A stretch of DNA of 64,000 bases, from NCBI GenBank assembly GCA_005765155.1, contig VCCP01000004.1:4836001-4900000 (forward strand). The letters run 5' to 3'. Shown here in pieces: positions 45,704 through 57,461 of this stretch; the stretch's first letter is position 1; each line of letters begins with the position of its first letter. The notes beneath the pieces were generated by a model. The model was not told where the DNA came from. It ran no database searches and saw only the letters and a program-made list of their open reading frames with translations. This stretch comes from Zelopaecilomyces penicillatus. Lineage: Eukaryota > Ascomycota > Sordariomycetes > Hypocreales > Pseudodiploosporaceae. Made by a program: the position numbers and the translations under genes.

Positions 45704-47467
45704 TTACCTCCGCGGCCCACCCCATCCCATATCCTCATAACAAGAAGCCGCATCGCCCTCCGACGATGTTAGACTCGACGGCCTGCCCTCAAGCTTCGCC
45801 AGCGTCCTCCGATCCACCTGCTTCACCGGCCTAGCAGGAGTAGCGGCAGTATCTGACCGAAGCTTCAACGGCTTTGGTGTAGCTGAATCGCGCTGCATCA
45901 GTGAAAGCCTATTCATAGACTCTAACGTCGGCCATACCGTATCCCGTTTGCTGCTGTTGCCCGGGTTTTGCGAGTACACGCTAGATGCTGGTCGGGCTTG
46001 CGGTGGTGCTGCTAGATATGTAGGTGGTGGAGCGGTGCTGTTCTCGTGAAGAGAGCTCACTTTGCTGGACCAGCTTGCGTGTTTATCCTGTCTGATCGCA
46101 CTTGCACGTCGTCCAGTTACTGGACTGCTAGGCGTCTTGGGTTCGGGAAATCCTCCAGGTATTCCTGGGGTAGTTGGTGATTCGACGTCGCTCTGTTCTC
46201 CCTCTTCCATCGCCATACTCGTCGCGATGTTGCTTCCACGTGGTGGGGGCCTTCTAGACGAGGAAGCAGCTGCAGGGCCACCTTTGGCTCCATCATCGTC
46301 ACCATTGACGTAGTTTTGGTAATCCTGGAGCCAATACTCGTTTTTACCTCCTTCTTCCTCCCCAGGCTCCAGCTCATAATCATCCTCGACATCATCGTCG
46401 TTTTCACCCCCCTCTTCATCAATGGTAACCTGGATTTCACCATCTGCATATCGATATCCATATTCATATCCGTATCCATATCCCGCACTCGTCGGTGTTG
46501 CTGGCGCTCGCATCCCTGCCCTGTACGTCGAGATGGGGGTCCTGCGCGAGATCTTGGGTTGTCGTGGCATCGGCAGTCCGTCCTCGGTTAGAACGACTTT
46601 GTCATACGGGGGAGGATACGGAATCAACCTTTGCTTGTAACACTTTTTGACGTATTTGTCTCGGCGTCTACGAACCCTTCGGCGCATGGCGTTGATGCCC
46701 TCGACTAGGGAATCACTGCAACCGTAGATTTCCTCCTGGTGTTGGTCAGGGAACATTGATATCCATCCTTCGACGATTGGAAGCAGACGAGGTGTGTACA
46801 TCTTCTTCTTGGAACCCTCGTGGATGGTGTAAGCTTGACGTGCCTTGAGACTCCCTCGAAGAACGGCCAAGTCTTGCGCAGAGCCACCTACAACAGCCAA
46901 CATGCAGGCCTCGCATTTCGACCTGACGCACTCAGGGACCTTAGCCCGAGGCTGTTTCTTGCTGTACTCATCTGGTTGCGGTGGAGCCATCGATGGAATC
47001 CGATACTTGCGCTTCATAACGTACCTGAACTCCTCCTCGCCGAGCCACATTGCTGTGATATAGTCAATACGCTCTAGCCATGCTGTCAGTGTTGGCTGCA
47101 GTTTTCTCTTCGACCTCAGGTGCCTATACTTGTTCGTATAGAGTGTGCACTCGTCTGCAACTAGGCGTAGCAGAAAACGGATGAGGCGAGAATTCAGCAA
47201 CTTGTGTGCTGAGCACAGCGTAGCCTGCTTCGAACAGAATGGCATGTGGTGCTTACTCATGGTTTTGGTCAAACGAGAAACCAGGTCCTTGGGCTGTAAG
47301 AGTGAAGAAGGAAGTCGCCTGACCTCGTATTCTTGTTTTGCTCGCCACTGGTCTGGTGAATAGAAGTACAAGGATGGTTCTATGTAGAGTGTTGCGAGGA
47401 GCTCTGACATTGCCCTATCGGACACATGCTTCAGATTTGGGTCCTTCAATTTAATAGCAAGAGACAT
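45704..47467 (-). CDS. Uncharacterised fungal protein with Cys cluster, Gly-Tyr repeat and acidic linker
   Basis: A single 587-residue frame, ATG at 47467. I do not recognise a family. Residues 1-320 look folded and basic, with hydrophobic periodicity typical of helices; CVRSKCEACM near 178-187 gives a C-x4-C-x2-C cluster that could bind metal but has no clear fourth ligand. A very basic patch, RRRVRRRRDKYVKK, lies near 280. It is followed by GYGYGYEYGYRY near 328-340 and a strongly acidic segment near 345-385. The last 180 residues are Ser/Pro-rich and disordered. It converges with the tRNase Z gene. Codon use looks coding along the full length, so the gene is probably real. Confidence 0.78.
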   Translation of the reverse strand: MSLAIKLKDPNLKHVSDRAMSELLATLYIEPSLYFYSPDQWRAKQEYEVRRLPSSLLQPKDLVSRLTKTMSKHHMPFCSKQATLCSAHKLLNSRLIRFLLRLVADECTLYTNKYRHLRSKRKLQPTLTAWLERIDYITAMWLGEEEFRYVMKRKYRIPSMAPPQPDEYSKKQPRAKVPECVRSKCEACMLAVVGGSAQDLAVLRGSLKARQAYTIHEGSKKKMYTPRLLPIVEGWISMFPDQHQEEIYGCSDSLVEGINAMRRRVRRRRDKYVKKCYKQRLIPYPPPYDKVVLTEDGLPMPRQPKISRRTPISTYRAGMRAPATPTSAGYGYGYEYGYRYADGEIQVTIDEEGGENDDDVEDDYELEPGEEEGGKNEYWLQDYQNYVNGDDDGAKGGPAAASSSRRPPPRGSNIATSMAMEEGEQSDVESPTTPGIPGGFPEPKTPSSPVTGRRASAIRQDKHASWSSKVSSLHENSTAPPPTYLAAPPQARPASSVYSQNPGNSSKRDTVWPTLESMNRLSLMQRDSATPKPLKLRSDTAATPARPVKQVDRRTLAKLEGRPSSLTSSEGDAASCYEDMGWGGPRR

Positions 47468-49813
47468 GATGCGCGTTTAACTGAGTTTGGTTCCGTTTAC
47501 TGAAGGTTTGTGCTTTTTTTCTCTCTTCAGTGCTAGTGTTGAGTGATTGGTGTCAATTCTTGTGTTGTCTGGTAGATAGATGGTAATGTCTTGTTGAGAT
47601 GTGATCTTCATACTGATCTTGCCAATACAACGAGACGATAGCCCAGACTATATAGTCGTAAACTGACTGGCCTGCCAACTCGACTCCATCTGAACAGAAT
47701 CTGCGAGATAGAGAACAAGACGTCTGCGCTTTTTGGGGTTGCGGTGTCATAAAAGACATCGTTAGGGGTTGTTCATCAGAAATTATCAAGGAGACGATGT
47801 TCATTTCCCCCAGTTTTATAAGTCCCTTGATCTGTAAAACATAATTCAACAAGGAACTTGAACTGGTTGATAAAAAAAAATGGAACGTCGGGAACTGTTC
47901 AGATACACGGGCTTTAAGCTGTTCATATAAAGCCATATCTGATTTGACTGTACTCACGCCCACGCTGGAGTCTACTAGATGAGAGAACTCAACTACATGG
48001 ATTGCAACATTTACTTGACATAGAGTAAACCTAACTAGACATGCTGTGAAACCAAGAGTCGGTAGAACAATAAAGGCGCAAAATTCTACTGTTTATGAAA
48101 GGCAGTGTGCTTCCTTCACCTACCAGAGGGGCAAGTTAACGCTCTAGCTTCACCTTTGTTCAACTTTCCCAAGGGTTGTCCTTTAATGCATGCACTTCTT
48201 ACTCTCTGTTACACTAAAAAGTATGTGATTGAATTTAAAGTTTCTTAAGAAAAGTAATAGACTTGATCAAGTCGCACTGATTGCCTAGACCTGCCAGCCT
48301 CGTTACCCTAGATGGAACTCGCAATTTCAGCCAGAATCAAGACGCATAATAAACGGAAACTGTTTTCAACATCTCACACCAGCTAATTCTTTTTATACGA
48401 ATTAAACACTTTAACTCTCGGAGGCGACCATGCGTCATCTACGCCTCACCCCAAAAATGGCGACTCAGATTCGGTCTCACAGCTTACAGTCAATGATATC
48501 CACAAAATGTACACACAAGATATACCCCTCTGCATTATATACTGTCTCTTAAAGTCAGCAGCCATAATACGCTTCAAGCTCGAGATACGGAGAAATTGAG
48601 AACATCGCTAAAGCGTGAGATTACCAGCAGAAATCTAAACATCTTATTTGCTCAACTGAACAGGAAAATGCACCGGCAGCCGGTACCAGCCACCGACCCT
48701 ACCAGTTTCATTATGTTCAAGTGTTTGAACAGTCAACCAGCGACATCAGCAGGTTCGTCTTTATCCTTTCTCCCTTTTTATATCTGGACATTTGTACTTA
48801 ACAAAGCTATGCGAGAGAACGACAAGAACAACTACAAAACAGCTTTATTCAAAAAACAAAAAAAGTGCTTCCCAGATCAATATTAATCAGTTGAGATAAA
48901 TAAAGAATCCCTTCAGGGAAAAGACAACCAATGACGCTCTTTATCATTCAAACAGATCCCAATTCACTAGTTGCGAGCTGAATAGACACACCACTAGTTT
49001 GGGCATTTCTTCCCTCATTTGATTGTTGCCAGCAGGTGACCGACCCTATTTCTCACTTGAAAATCCTTTGGTAAGTTTACCACCAGATCTTGCATTTTAT
49101 TTCCCTAGACAGGCAAACATTCAGTGACGTCTGCTGATTCTCTCATGCCGTTGAGAATGAACAATCAATATCTGGCAATGGGCTGAGCCAAAAATGTTTC
49201 AGAGTTGTCTGTATGTTTCGTTATTTAATGGTTTCTAGCTGTGGCAAAACGCCTGTTATTGTTTGTATGTTCGTTTGCTGGCTTGCTTGCTTAATTGTTT
49301 GCCCGACGCCTCCTCAAGCCATGTAAGCATAAGCCGAGAAGACCACCCTTTCATTTGTTGAAAAAAAGCAGCCTTTAGTAACCTGAAAGTAGATGAGTCG
49401 CTCTTTGTTCGTTCAATAGGTCGAACTAACGACATAGAGTGGTGGTGCAGAATAGGCTCGTGATGATATATTAGACTCGCTGATAAGGGCACACGCTTAT
49501 TTCCAGACATTGCGAGATTTCTGCCTGCAGGATATCCACCATAACCTCGCGATAACCCCCCATCATAGCCTTGATAGTATGACGCCAATAACCCCAAATG
49601 GAAAACTCTCATAGTCAATCAGTCAGCAGAAAACAGAGAACAAGGAAACAGCTAGAGCGCTAAAGTACAATGACGCTTTACCAGGCATGCGGTTTAACAC
49701 CCCGGTAAGCAAAGTCATTCCTCCTTTGTACATGTGCAACCTGGAAACTCCTTTGATCATGCTCATATATAGTCGTTATAGAAAAAATGGACACATCGTT
49801 ATCTGAAGGCGAA
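47468..49813. other. 2.35-kb region without a supportable gene
   Basis: This contains the promoter side of the gene at 47467 and the 3' flank of the LAMMER kinase gene. Frames at 47553-47963 (minus, 136 codons), 48596-48886 (plus) and 49256-49618 (minus, 120 codons, with a short Gly/Tyr-rich run) have no known motif. The last lies directly downstream of the kinase stop and may be 3' UTR. Confidence 0.5.
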
Positions 49814-52330
49814 TCAACCCACAAAGTGTGGGTTGAGCGCGTTCTCCTGCTCCCTTCGATTCCTTTCCAAGCGGATCTTGGAAGCCTCAGTTCCGTCGTC
49901 AGGCAAGGCCATTTCTCTAAACCAGGGGTGGTTCAGAGCTTCTTTAGCCGTAATGCGCTGGGCAGGATCATATACAAAGATCTTTCTCAACAAGTCAAGA
50001 AAGTTCTTGAAAAATGTGGTATTGGCGGGGATTATATCCTGCAAAGCTGTCAGTAATTGCCAACGGGGAATAACCTATATGTTGCCACACGTACGTTGAG
50101 ATGCTTCATAGCCTTGACGAATCGACGTGAGCCCCTTGTTGTGTCAGGAGTAGGGTAATCAAGTTTGAGTCTCTTGAAGTATCTGCTTGCATGTTAGTCT
50201 TTGAAATATTTCCCTTAGTATCCCGAGGAACTTACTTGGAGGCGGGGTTTCCGCCATTTCTTGTGGACATTTTGTTGACAGCCTGAACAAGGTGGGTATC
50301 GATCCTAGAGCCAACAACGGCTTCCATCATAGCCAGATGTTCTAGGTTGTCGTGGGTTTGGAACAAGGCATCGCCTGTGAAAAACTCGACAAGTATACAT
50401 CCAATACTCCAAAGGTCGCAGGGGTATGACCAGCCCAGTCCAAGAATGATTTCCGGCGCTCGATAGTGACGGGTTGATACGACAGATGAATGATATTCAT
50501 CTTGAAACGTAGCAGACCCAAAATCAATCAAGCGAATCTCGGTGTCAAGTAGTACCCGTCGCTGACTAGCTTGCCTGTTAATTGTGCTCGTGGATGACGG
50601 AATCTTTCTGTTGTATGTAAAGGTCTGATACGAATTATCGCACAAGAGGATGTTTTCCGGTTTAAGATCTGTATGGATCAAATGGAGGTCATGCAAGACT
50701 AAAGAAGAAGGCCAAAGGTTAGCTTGTGCAAGTATTTACCCAATGGGAAGGAAAATTCCACTTACAGGCTACACTCGTGAAGAGCTGCCGAGCGAAGTTT
50801 TGTATCTGGCTGTTGGGAAAGGGAACGAAGCCGTTGCCCTTTAAAAAGTCAAAGACACTCTGCCCTAGGAGATCCATCACTATGCAGATATGACCTCTAT
50901 AGTCAAAGGCATCCCGAAGATGAATGCACCTATTCCGGTTAAATTTGTCGTTGGCCTTCAAAGTAGCTAGAACTCGAAGTTCAATTCTTGAGGCATCACG
51001 GTATTTCTGAACAGATCGAATGATCTTGATGGCAACGGCTACTTTCTTTTCCTTATCTTGGCACTGTACTACCTTACCGAATGTACCCTGTCCGAGCAGT
51101 CGTGTTATTTGGTCTAGAAATAGTTAGTGGAACTGAGATGCTTCAAAAAAATGGGAGGTGACGTCAGGCATACACTTATCGGTGAGTTCTGCGTCAGGCA
51201 CGACAATGTAGTGGCCATCATCATCATCAGACTTGATGTTTTTGTTGTGGTGATGCTATGCCAAAACACGAATTAGTAAATTGAAACTTAGTTGCACCAG
51301 CTGGCCGGCGATTCAGAATGAGCAGGTTTCTCACATCCGTTATAAGACGAACAGGGACATCGGACGCCTTCTTTGGTGGCATCTGAGGGGGCACATATGT
51401 AAACAATGGGCCGCCAAGACCCTCAACATCTCTGCGCTTGGCTTCCTTGGCGGCCTGTTGCCGAGTTGTTCGTTTCCGCTTGAGGGGGGTAGGAATCTCC
51501 TCATATTGACTGTTAGAGGAGAGTGACGTTGGAGCGGTTGTGTGTAAAATCGAATTGGTACGATCGCTGGAAATCGTAGAGTTGAGGGGGGTGCCATTGT
51601 GCAAGGGCGAGTTTGTGTGGGAACCCAAGTAGTGGACGTGGTAACTCTGGCCAGCCTCCTCACGTCGTCTCTTCTTGACGGGTTGAGAGGCTACTGCAGC
51701 GGATCGAGGAACTGCAGTCTCGGCGGGATTTGTGACGGTATGGCTAGTACCAGTCTCAGGCTCTGGGGTATCATCAATGACAATGATCTCCTTGGGGAGA
51801 CCATTGCGGTAGAAATTGTTCCAATCGGGCTCGCGGGAACGACGGCGTTTTCTTGAGGGCTGTTCTTCGGCATTCTGGGCCGCAGCCGTCGCCGTGGCGG
51901 TAACCGTGGTCGTGGTACTCGTCATGGTGGATGTGTAACTGTCTTCAGGACGAGACATGGATAACGAGTCGACCGGGTCGTGATGGTTGTAGTGCCCGTG
52001 AGGGGGGGGACGGAGCGCGGAGGACTGGGGCTGAGGCTGGGCTATGCCATCCGGCGAATAGCCTGCGTTGTCGGCAGGCGGATAGAAGGGCTGCAGGCGT
52101 GCAGGATTTGACGATGCTGGCGATATGGGCGCGGTCGTCGTTGGTGGGTGGAGTGAAGAATTCGCAGCCATGGAGCGGTAGTTGGAGGTGCTTGGGTTGG
52201 TCGGCTGGTGGCTCTGGTGGCTCTGGTGGTTCTGGTGGCCCTGGTGGTGGTGCGAGTAGGGCGAGTGGTGGTACCCATGAGAGGAGTGGTAGTGAGGGAG
52301 CGTGGCCACGGCCGTCGTCGGTGTTGACAT
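49814..52330 (-). CDS. LKH1: LAMMER (CLK-type) dual-specificity protein kinase
   Basis: Six exons close the frame: 52330-51335, 51255-51174, 51113-50766, 50698-50236, 50182-50095, 50038-49814; 733 residues, introns 53-79 bp. The kinase domain starts at residue 360 (YQITRLLGQGTFGKVV) and has VAVAIK for the ATP-binding lysine, HTDLKPENILL as catalytic loop, LIDFGSATF as DFG segment, STRHYRAPEI as activation segment and the diagnostic EHLAMME. Family members (yeast Kns1, fission yeast Lkh1, Aspergillus LkhA) phosphorylate SR-type and other regulators and affect growth, flocculation and development. The 332-residue N-terminal exon is disordered, His-rich near the start (repeats of HQSHQ type), with basic patches such as RKRRRSR and KKRRR suited to nuclear import. 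For exon 6 the second of two nearby AG acceptors is required, because the first gives an immediate stop. Confidence 0.94.
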
Positions 52331-52446
52331 GGCTATGATGCGCGGTCCCCAGCAATCGGGGAGGACGGTATGGTGTCGGCAGTTGAGGTCTGAAGTTTTC
52401 GTCGACTGCAAGCAAGGGCGAGACGGAGGCAGCGTTTTGTCGGGGG

Positions 52447-52481
52447 TAGAGGCAGAGGCAGAGGTAGAGGCAGAGGTAGAG
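52447..52481. repeat. Hexanucleotide repeat in the LAMMER kinase 5' region
   Basis: About six units of GAGGCA/GAGGTA lie 117-151 bp upstream of the kinase start codon. On the sense strand this is a pyrimidine-rich leader tract. Confidence 0.85.
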
Positions 52482-55400
52482 AAGATTTGGGGGAGGAGGA
52501 GAGAGCCTGAGGGCGGAAGCGAGCCAAAGTGAGCACCACTGTTCTCGTGGTGGTGGAAGAACTGGTAATAATTAGTGGTTGGTTTCTGGAGGGTACAGGT
52601 GTACCCGGCCGGCTGTGTCTGGGTTGTTGTGCCTGGGTAGGTACTAGGTGGGCTGCTAAATCAGGGCCCTGTTGGCCGAAACCTAGCACGCATGCACGTC
52701 GTTGGCACGCTGTACCTATAATAATGACTCGAGGCTACGATCGCCTGTCAAAGAGGAAGGGGAAATGGCGCCTGAAGGTCTGTATATTCCTGGTCAAGGA
52801 GCGAGGGCAGCGTGCTGAGCGTTCATCTGGATGTGTGCGAGATGAGAAAACGAAGAAGAAACTTGCACAATGCCGAAGTTGTGCAGGGTTTGTGAAGATG
52901 AAGCAGGAGAAACACCTCAAGTGAACGAAAGCTGCAAATTGTTGCGGCTGTGCGGCGAAGTTGAATGGCGAGGCGTGACAACCAGCAACCACCCAACTCA
53001 ACCACTAGAAGGTTCAAGGTCGGCACACTGCAACATGGGAACAGCGCCCCCCCAAGGTTAGTGCTGTAGGCTACAAAGTACAGTGTCTGGGCAGGGCGCT
53101 TTCGCCGTCGCTTTTGGGGGCACGTTGATTTCCATGCCTTATTTAATGGGCAGCGGCGGCGTCGGCGGCGTGGGGAACGAACATTAACTTTGTGCGTTGA
53201 AATGACGGCAGCAATGCTTTCATCATTATCACCCACCAGGACATTTCAAGGATGCCGCAGGACCGCATAAAGTGTAGGCCGTTCCCAAATCGAATTCTAA
53301 TGCTCAGCAATGGCCAGTAGCACCAGCCATATTTAGCCATCAGTGGCAGACCCTACAACGTAGTCAGTCTCTCGCCAGTGCCTCAATAGCAGAGACAGGC
53401 ATTCCGTCAAGTCTTCACTTCTGTGGCCGGTTTGGCAGGTCTTGAACATACCCGTGAGCGGGAAGCGTACTGTGCCTCTGGCGCTCGTCCTGCACTGTCG
53501 CTTGCCGAGCGGAGCAACCAGCAGCGTACCCCAGCGCTGAGGTGCCGCTAAACCACGCTAGCCTTGGCGGGATCCGTACTGTGGGCGGCGCACATGGAGA
53601 GCTGGGGCTGGCATGGGGGGGGCCACTACAGCCATGGAGGGTTGGTTAGCAATTAACCTGTACCTGACCCTTTGGTATCTGGTAGCATAGCGGACACGCC
53701 GTGAGTAGAAAATGGCTGTTCTAGTCTGACGATGCACTAACTAGGCCAGGCGGACCAGGTACCAGACGTTACAGGTACCTGCTGCACGGTGTAGCCTGCA
53801 GTCGTCTGTAGGTACTAAGGAATGGTCGGCTTCCCCTTGTGGTCATCATCCAAGCCTTCTCTGCTGGCACTTCAATCCGGCGTGCTTACAGAGCTCTAAC
53901 CTATCCAAACCACAGTATCATCAAAACATGCCCAGCCCTCTCTTCTTTGCCACTTGCTGTGCGTGGTTCGACCGATAAAGCAAAGGGAGCCAGCGGTGCG
54001 TGCTCTCTAAATCTACTTCCGTCCCCCCCCCCTCTCTCTCTTCCACAATGCCGCCGTATTTTGTCACTGCCGCCACCCTCAACCCGTTCGAGAAAGAGAG
54101 AGAGAGTGTGTGTACACCAGATATGCACAGAAGCCGCACAACAGGGCCCGGCCCAAGAGCAGGTACCTCTTCTTCTTCGTAACAAACCTGTCGCCGACAA
54201 CAACGTGCAAAAGAACAGTCCAACGCCAAAAGCCACTAACGATGCCGCCGACCATCGGGTTGGGGCGAAGATGGGAGGGGTGGAGTGGTGGGAGGGTTGG
54301 CCGTGGGTGCGGGCCGCAGATGCACGTCTGTACCTACCTGTGCGAATAGGCTGGAGACAAACCCAGGACGGGCTGGGCTTGCTCATGCATGTTGTTGGAC
54401 ATGCTTTAACTGGACGGAAGCAATATTCGTAGTACCGACGCTGTGTGTACAGCGCAGCATTGCCTAAACTGTTGTTGTTACTCTCTTCAATGCCGCCGGA
54501 GCTGGCGTTGACAACGAGCATAAACAGCAATATTATCGTGGGAGCAATGGGTGCGTCAACTGTGAAGGGCATCATCTTCTGCCACACGACAGTATCTATT
54601 CGTCGAATTGTCGACAACAATAGAGGGGCGGCGCTACTGTTGAAGCCGCTACCGTAGTATGGGCCGTACGTACGGTGCTAAACTCGAGACGCTGCTCAAT
54701 TGCCTGCCTGGAGAACCTGTGACCACAAGTTGCTGCTACTGGAGAACAGTCCGTGAACGCCCTCCTTGCGTCTCAACCTTCAACGGACAGATGGTAAGGC
54801 TGATGCGATGATCTGCCCCTTCAAACATGTCGAGTGTAAATCCTCACGGATTGCAAGTTTTGCCTTGGGCGTAAATTGTAGGCAGGCGTGTCCCTCCACT
54901 CTGTGACTCGTGGCATCTTCACACACAATCAGTTATCTATGTGTTGGTATTCGCACTCCGTACATCGTCCTTTGCACATCTCCCCGCAAACCACGCTGCG
55001 GCTTGGCACCCCTTTGAGGTCCTCACCTGGACAACGTCACAAGCTGACTCCCCTCGCATTGGAGACCACCTCCAGCCTATCAGACGAAGGGTCGTGACCA
55101 CTGCAACCACTGACGACTACCATATTGGAGTATACCACGGTATACTATCGCACACCGGATCAGGTCACACCCCGAATTGATTGTCACTGGCTAATCCGTT
55201 CAACGCGATCCCAATAACCTGCTCGTCTTGGTGCCTCTCGCTTCCATAGGCTGGGCTTCAATGGACAGGACTTGATTCGAGTAGTTCCTTCTTGTTGGGA
55301 ATCGAGGGCTTTGCAAAGCGAACACGTGCACCTAGGTGTTGGTTTCTTACCGTTCCGAATCGCGATGATTCATTCTTCATTGACCAGGCGCTGGAAAGGA

Positions 55401-56589
55401 CGAGTTCCCAATGCTAGTTAGCGTGCGCCGTTCCAACTGCACCTACTGCCAATGGTTGACCCACCATGGTCGTGCCAGTCTGACATTGGGGTCGGACTCG
55501 CCAGTGCTGCTTTGCCCTGTGCGGTCCCTCGGTATTATTCAAGAAATTGAAAGTGCCCTCGGCCTCGGTCTCAGCACCCCAGTGGAAGCTGTGGTCTCAC
55601 ATCGGGCGTCGTACATATAACACACATGGGCTGTAGGGAATACGGCTGCAGAAGCCTCATCTCGCAACTTCAGAGAGGAAGCGAAGAATCGCGGGCAAGA
55701 AAGCAATTGGAGCCCGAGCGAGCGAATGCTTTGAGTGGTTGACTGGGTGGGTGGGCGTCTGAGCGAATGCCTCCAGCCTCCACTGGCGAGAGCCCTGCTT
55801 GCCGGTGATTCCTGTCTCTCTGCTTTCCATATGGCCTTGCTCGTCTGGAACTTGTCTGTGCCACCAGCCCTTGATTGGCCCAAGACCGCCCATATTCTGA
55901 TCACCTTCGCCCTGCCAATCACCTCAGGGCATTCCCCTCTTCCCACTGGACCAGAAGCGAAAGCAGTGTGTATGGATCAAATCGGTTGAAGTCATTAATT
56001 AAGGTAGGTATATGCGCTTTCGATAACACCTGCCGCCGCCTCAGAGCCGTTCCCAACAGGGAGGCGAGTGTTTACGTTACTCTGCTGTATGTACTCCGCA
56101 AGCCTCTCATGCAAGTTCGTTTGGGAGGGCATTAAAGATCCTGGCGACTCGCCAATCCCCTGGCTGGATGAGGAGAGTGCCAAAGTGCCAATCTTTCGAT
56201 ACTCGCATAGTCAGCAAACAGACCAGTCTTACCCGAGCACACATTCGCTTTTCCTTCCCGCCCGCCATTAAATAGACATTGTCTTGGCACTCCTCCCACG
56301 CATCCCCCATCCTTCTCCTACTGTACCATATTATTACTTCCCTCTAACCGATTTTGAGCCCCCAAAGGGTCTCGCGGTCTTTTCCAACACACCGATCCGG
56401 TGGCGACTTCTGATGAGTTAGTCCAACTTTCTCAATCCAACTTCCAGTCTGCGTGCGTGATTCTTGTTTCATCCCGCAATCACGCCCGAGCATGTCAAAC
56501 GAATGCAAAGTAAGGCAAATGACCAAAGAGGCCCGGTTGCATGCGAACTTGGGGTGATTAATGTGCTAAGTACCTCCGTACTATAGTTA

Positions 56590-56901
56590 AACCTTGTACG
56601 TAGTAGTGCCGCTCGAGGACGAGAACAAGAGCAGCAGGGGTGCGTTGGTTCAATCCACGTTGTTCTCCTCCCTTTGCTGTCGCAGGATTGTTCCTGTTCG
56701 ACGGTTGGGGCTGGGGGCTATCAGCCTTAGACCGGTGATATCAAGTCTGGAGCCTGGTCGGTGGATAACCCTGCGTTTGTCATCACAGTCGATTGTCTGC
56801 AGCCAAGCCGCCAGTACGAATGATTACCTACGTCAAGCGTCAGCTCTCCTCCGTCGGACGACGTATCATAAAGTGTTAACACTTGCACCAGATACGATTT
56901 C
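56590..56901 (-). mobile_element. Possible solo LTR or retroelement remnant
   Basis: Read on the minus strand, a segment beginning TGTTAACAC at about 56882 and running to about 56590 looks like a fungal LTR: TG-type start, a late ...GTTTAAC near the far end, and no coding content. Its first part and about 20 bp before it recur at 61806-61863 in the opposite orientation, 55 of 58 bases identical. Exact ends and target-site duplication are not resolved, and no reverse transcriptase or integrase frame is nearby. Confidence 0.45.
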
Positions 56902-57461
56902 GGCAGTATGGTGGCCAGGTGTTGTCGGTAAATTGCTCTTCTATTTTTCTAGCCCGACGCGGCAGCTGCGCACATCCTCTCATCTTCTAGCGATGTCTAT
57001 CTATAGAGCACAGTTTTCCTCGTATGCTGCAAAGATGGTCTTGGGACCCAACTCGGTCCTGATGAAACCTGGCTTTCCTCTTCCCCTTGGTCTACCCACT
57101 GTGTTTCAAATGTTGGGATCAGCACCCAACATCACAACCTCATTGAACCCATAATCCAGTGTTTTCTCGAAACCTTGAACCCAAGGCTTCTTTCTATAAG
57201 CCTCTAAAAGCAAATCGTAGTATATGTCCTCTCTATTTTAAGCAAGCTGAAAGAGACAACGTCCCAACCTGTTGTCCATTGGCAATTGATGCAGCCGATG
57301 GTACTTGGAAGACATGTTGTTGTCCAATTGAGCAGCTCCAATATGTGGATGAAAAATAGGCCGTCACTTATAAGAATTGGTTATCCAAGAAGTGTCACCG
57401 AATCGACTCGCAATACTACAACTATGAAAAAGACTCACAGCTTGTGTCGAGTTTGAGAGCA

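Larger units (their letters stand above)
52331..57461. other. 5.1-kb gene-free region upstream of the LAMMER kinase gene
   Basis: No gene with motif or exon support. The longest frames, 53901-54620 (minus, 239 codons) and 53839-54432 (plus, 197 codons), overlap each other. The first has two hydrophobic stretches but no family resemblance. The right part (56590-56901) looks like a degraded retroelement end and is listed separately. Confidence 0.55.

Noticed and set aside
49256..49618. 120-codon minus-strand frame just after the LAMMER kinase
   Set aside because: It has a short Gly/Tyr run but no family; more likely 3' UTR of the kinase gene.
53901..54620. 239-codon minus-strand frame with two hydrophobic segments
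   Set aside because: It has no family resemblance, overlaps a 197-codon plus-strand frame, has poor start context, and contains simple-repeat-derived residues. It looks like chance in GC-rich upstream DNA.
56594..57154. 186-codon plus-strand frame
   Set aside because: It opens at a non-ATG codon and runs antisense through the LTR-like repeat, with no motif.
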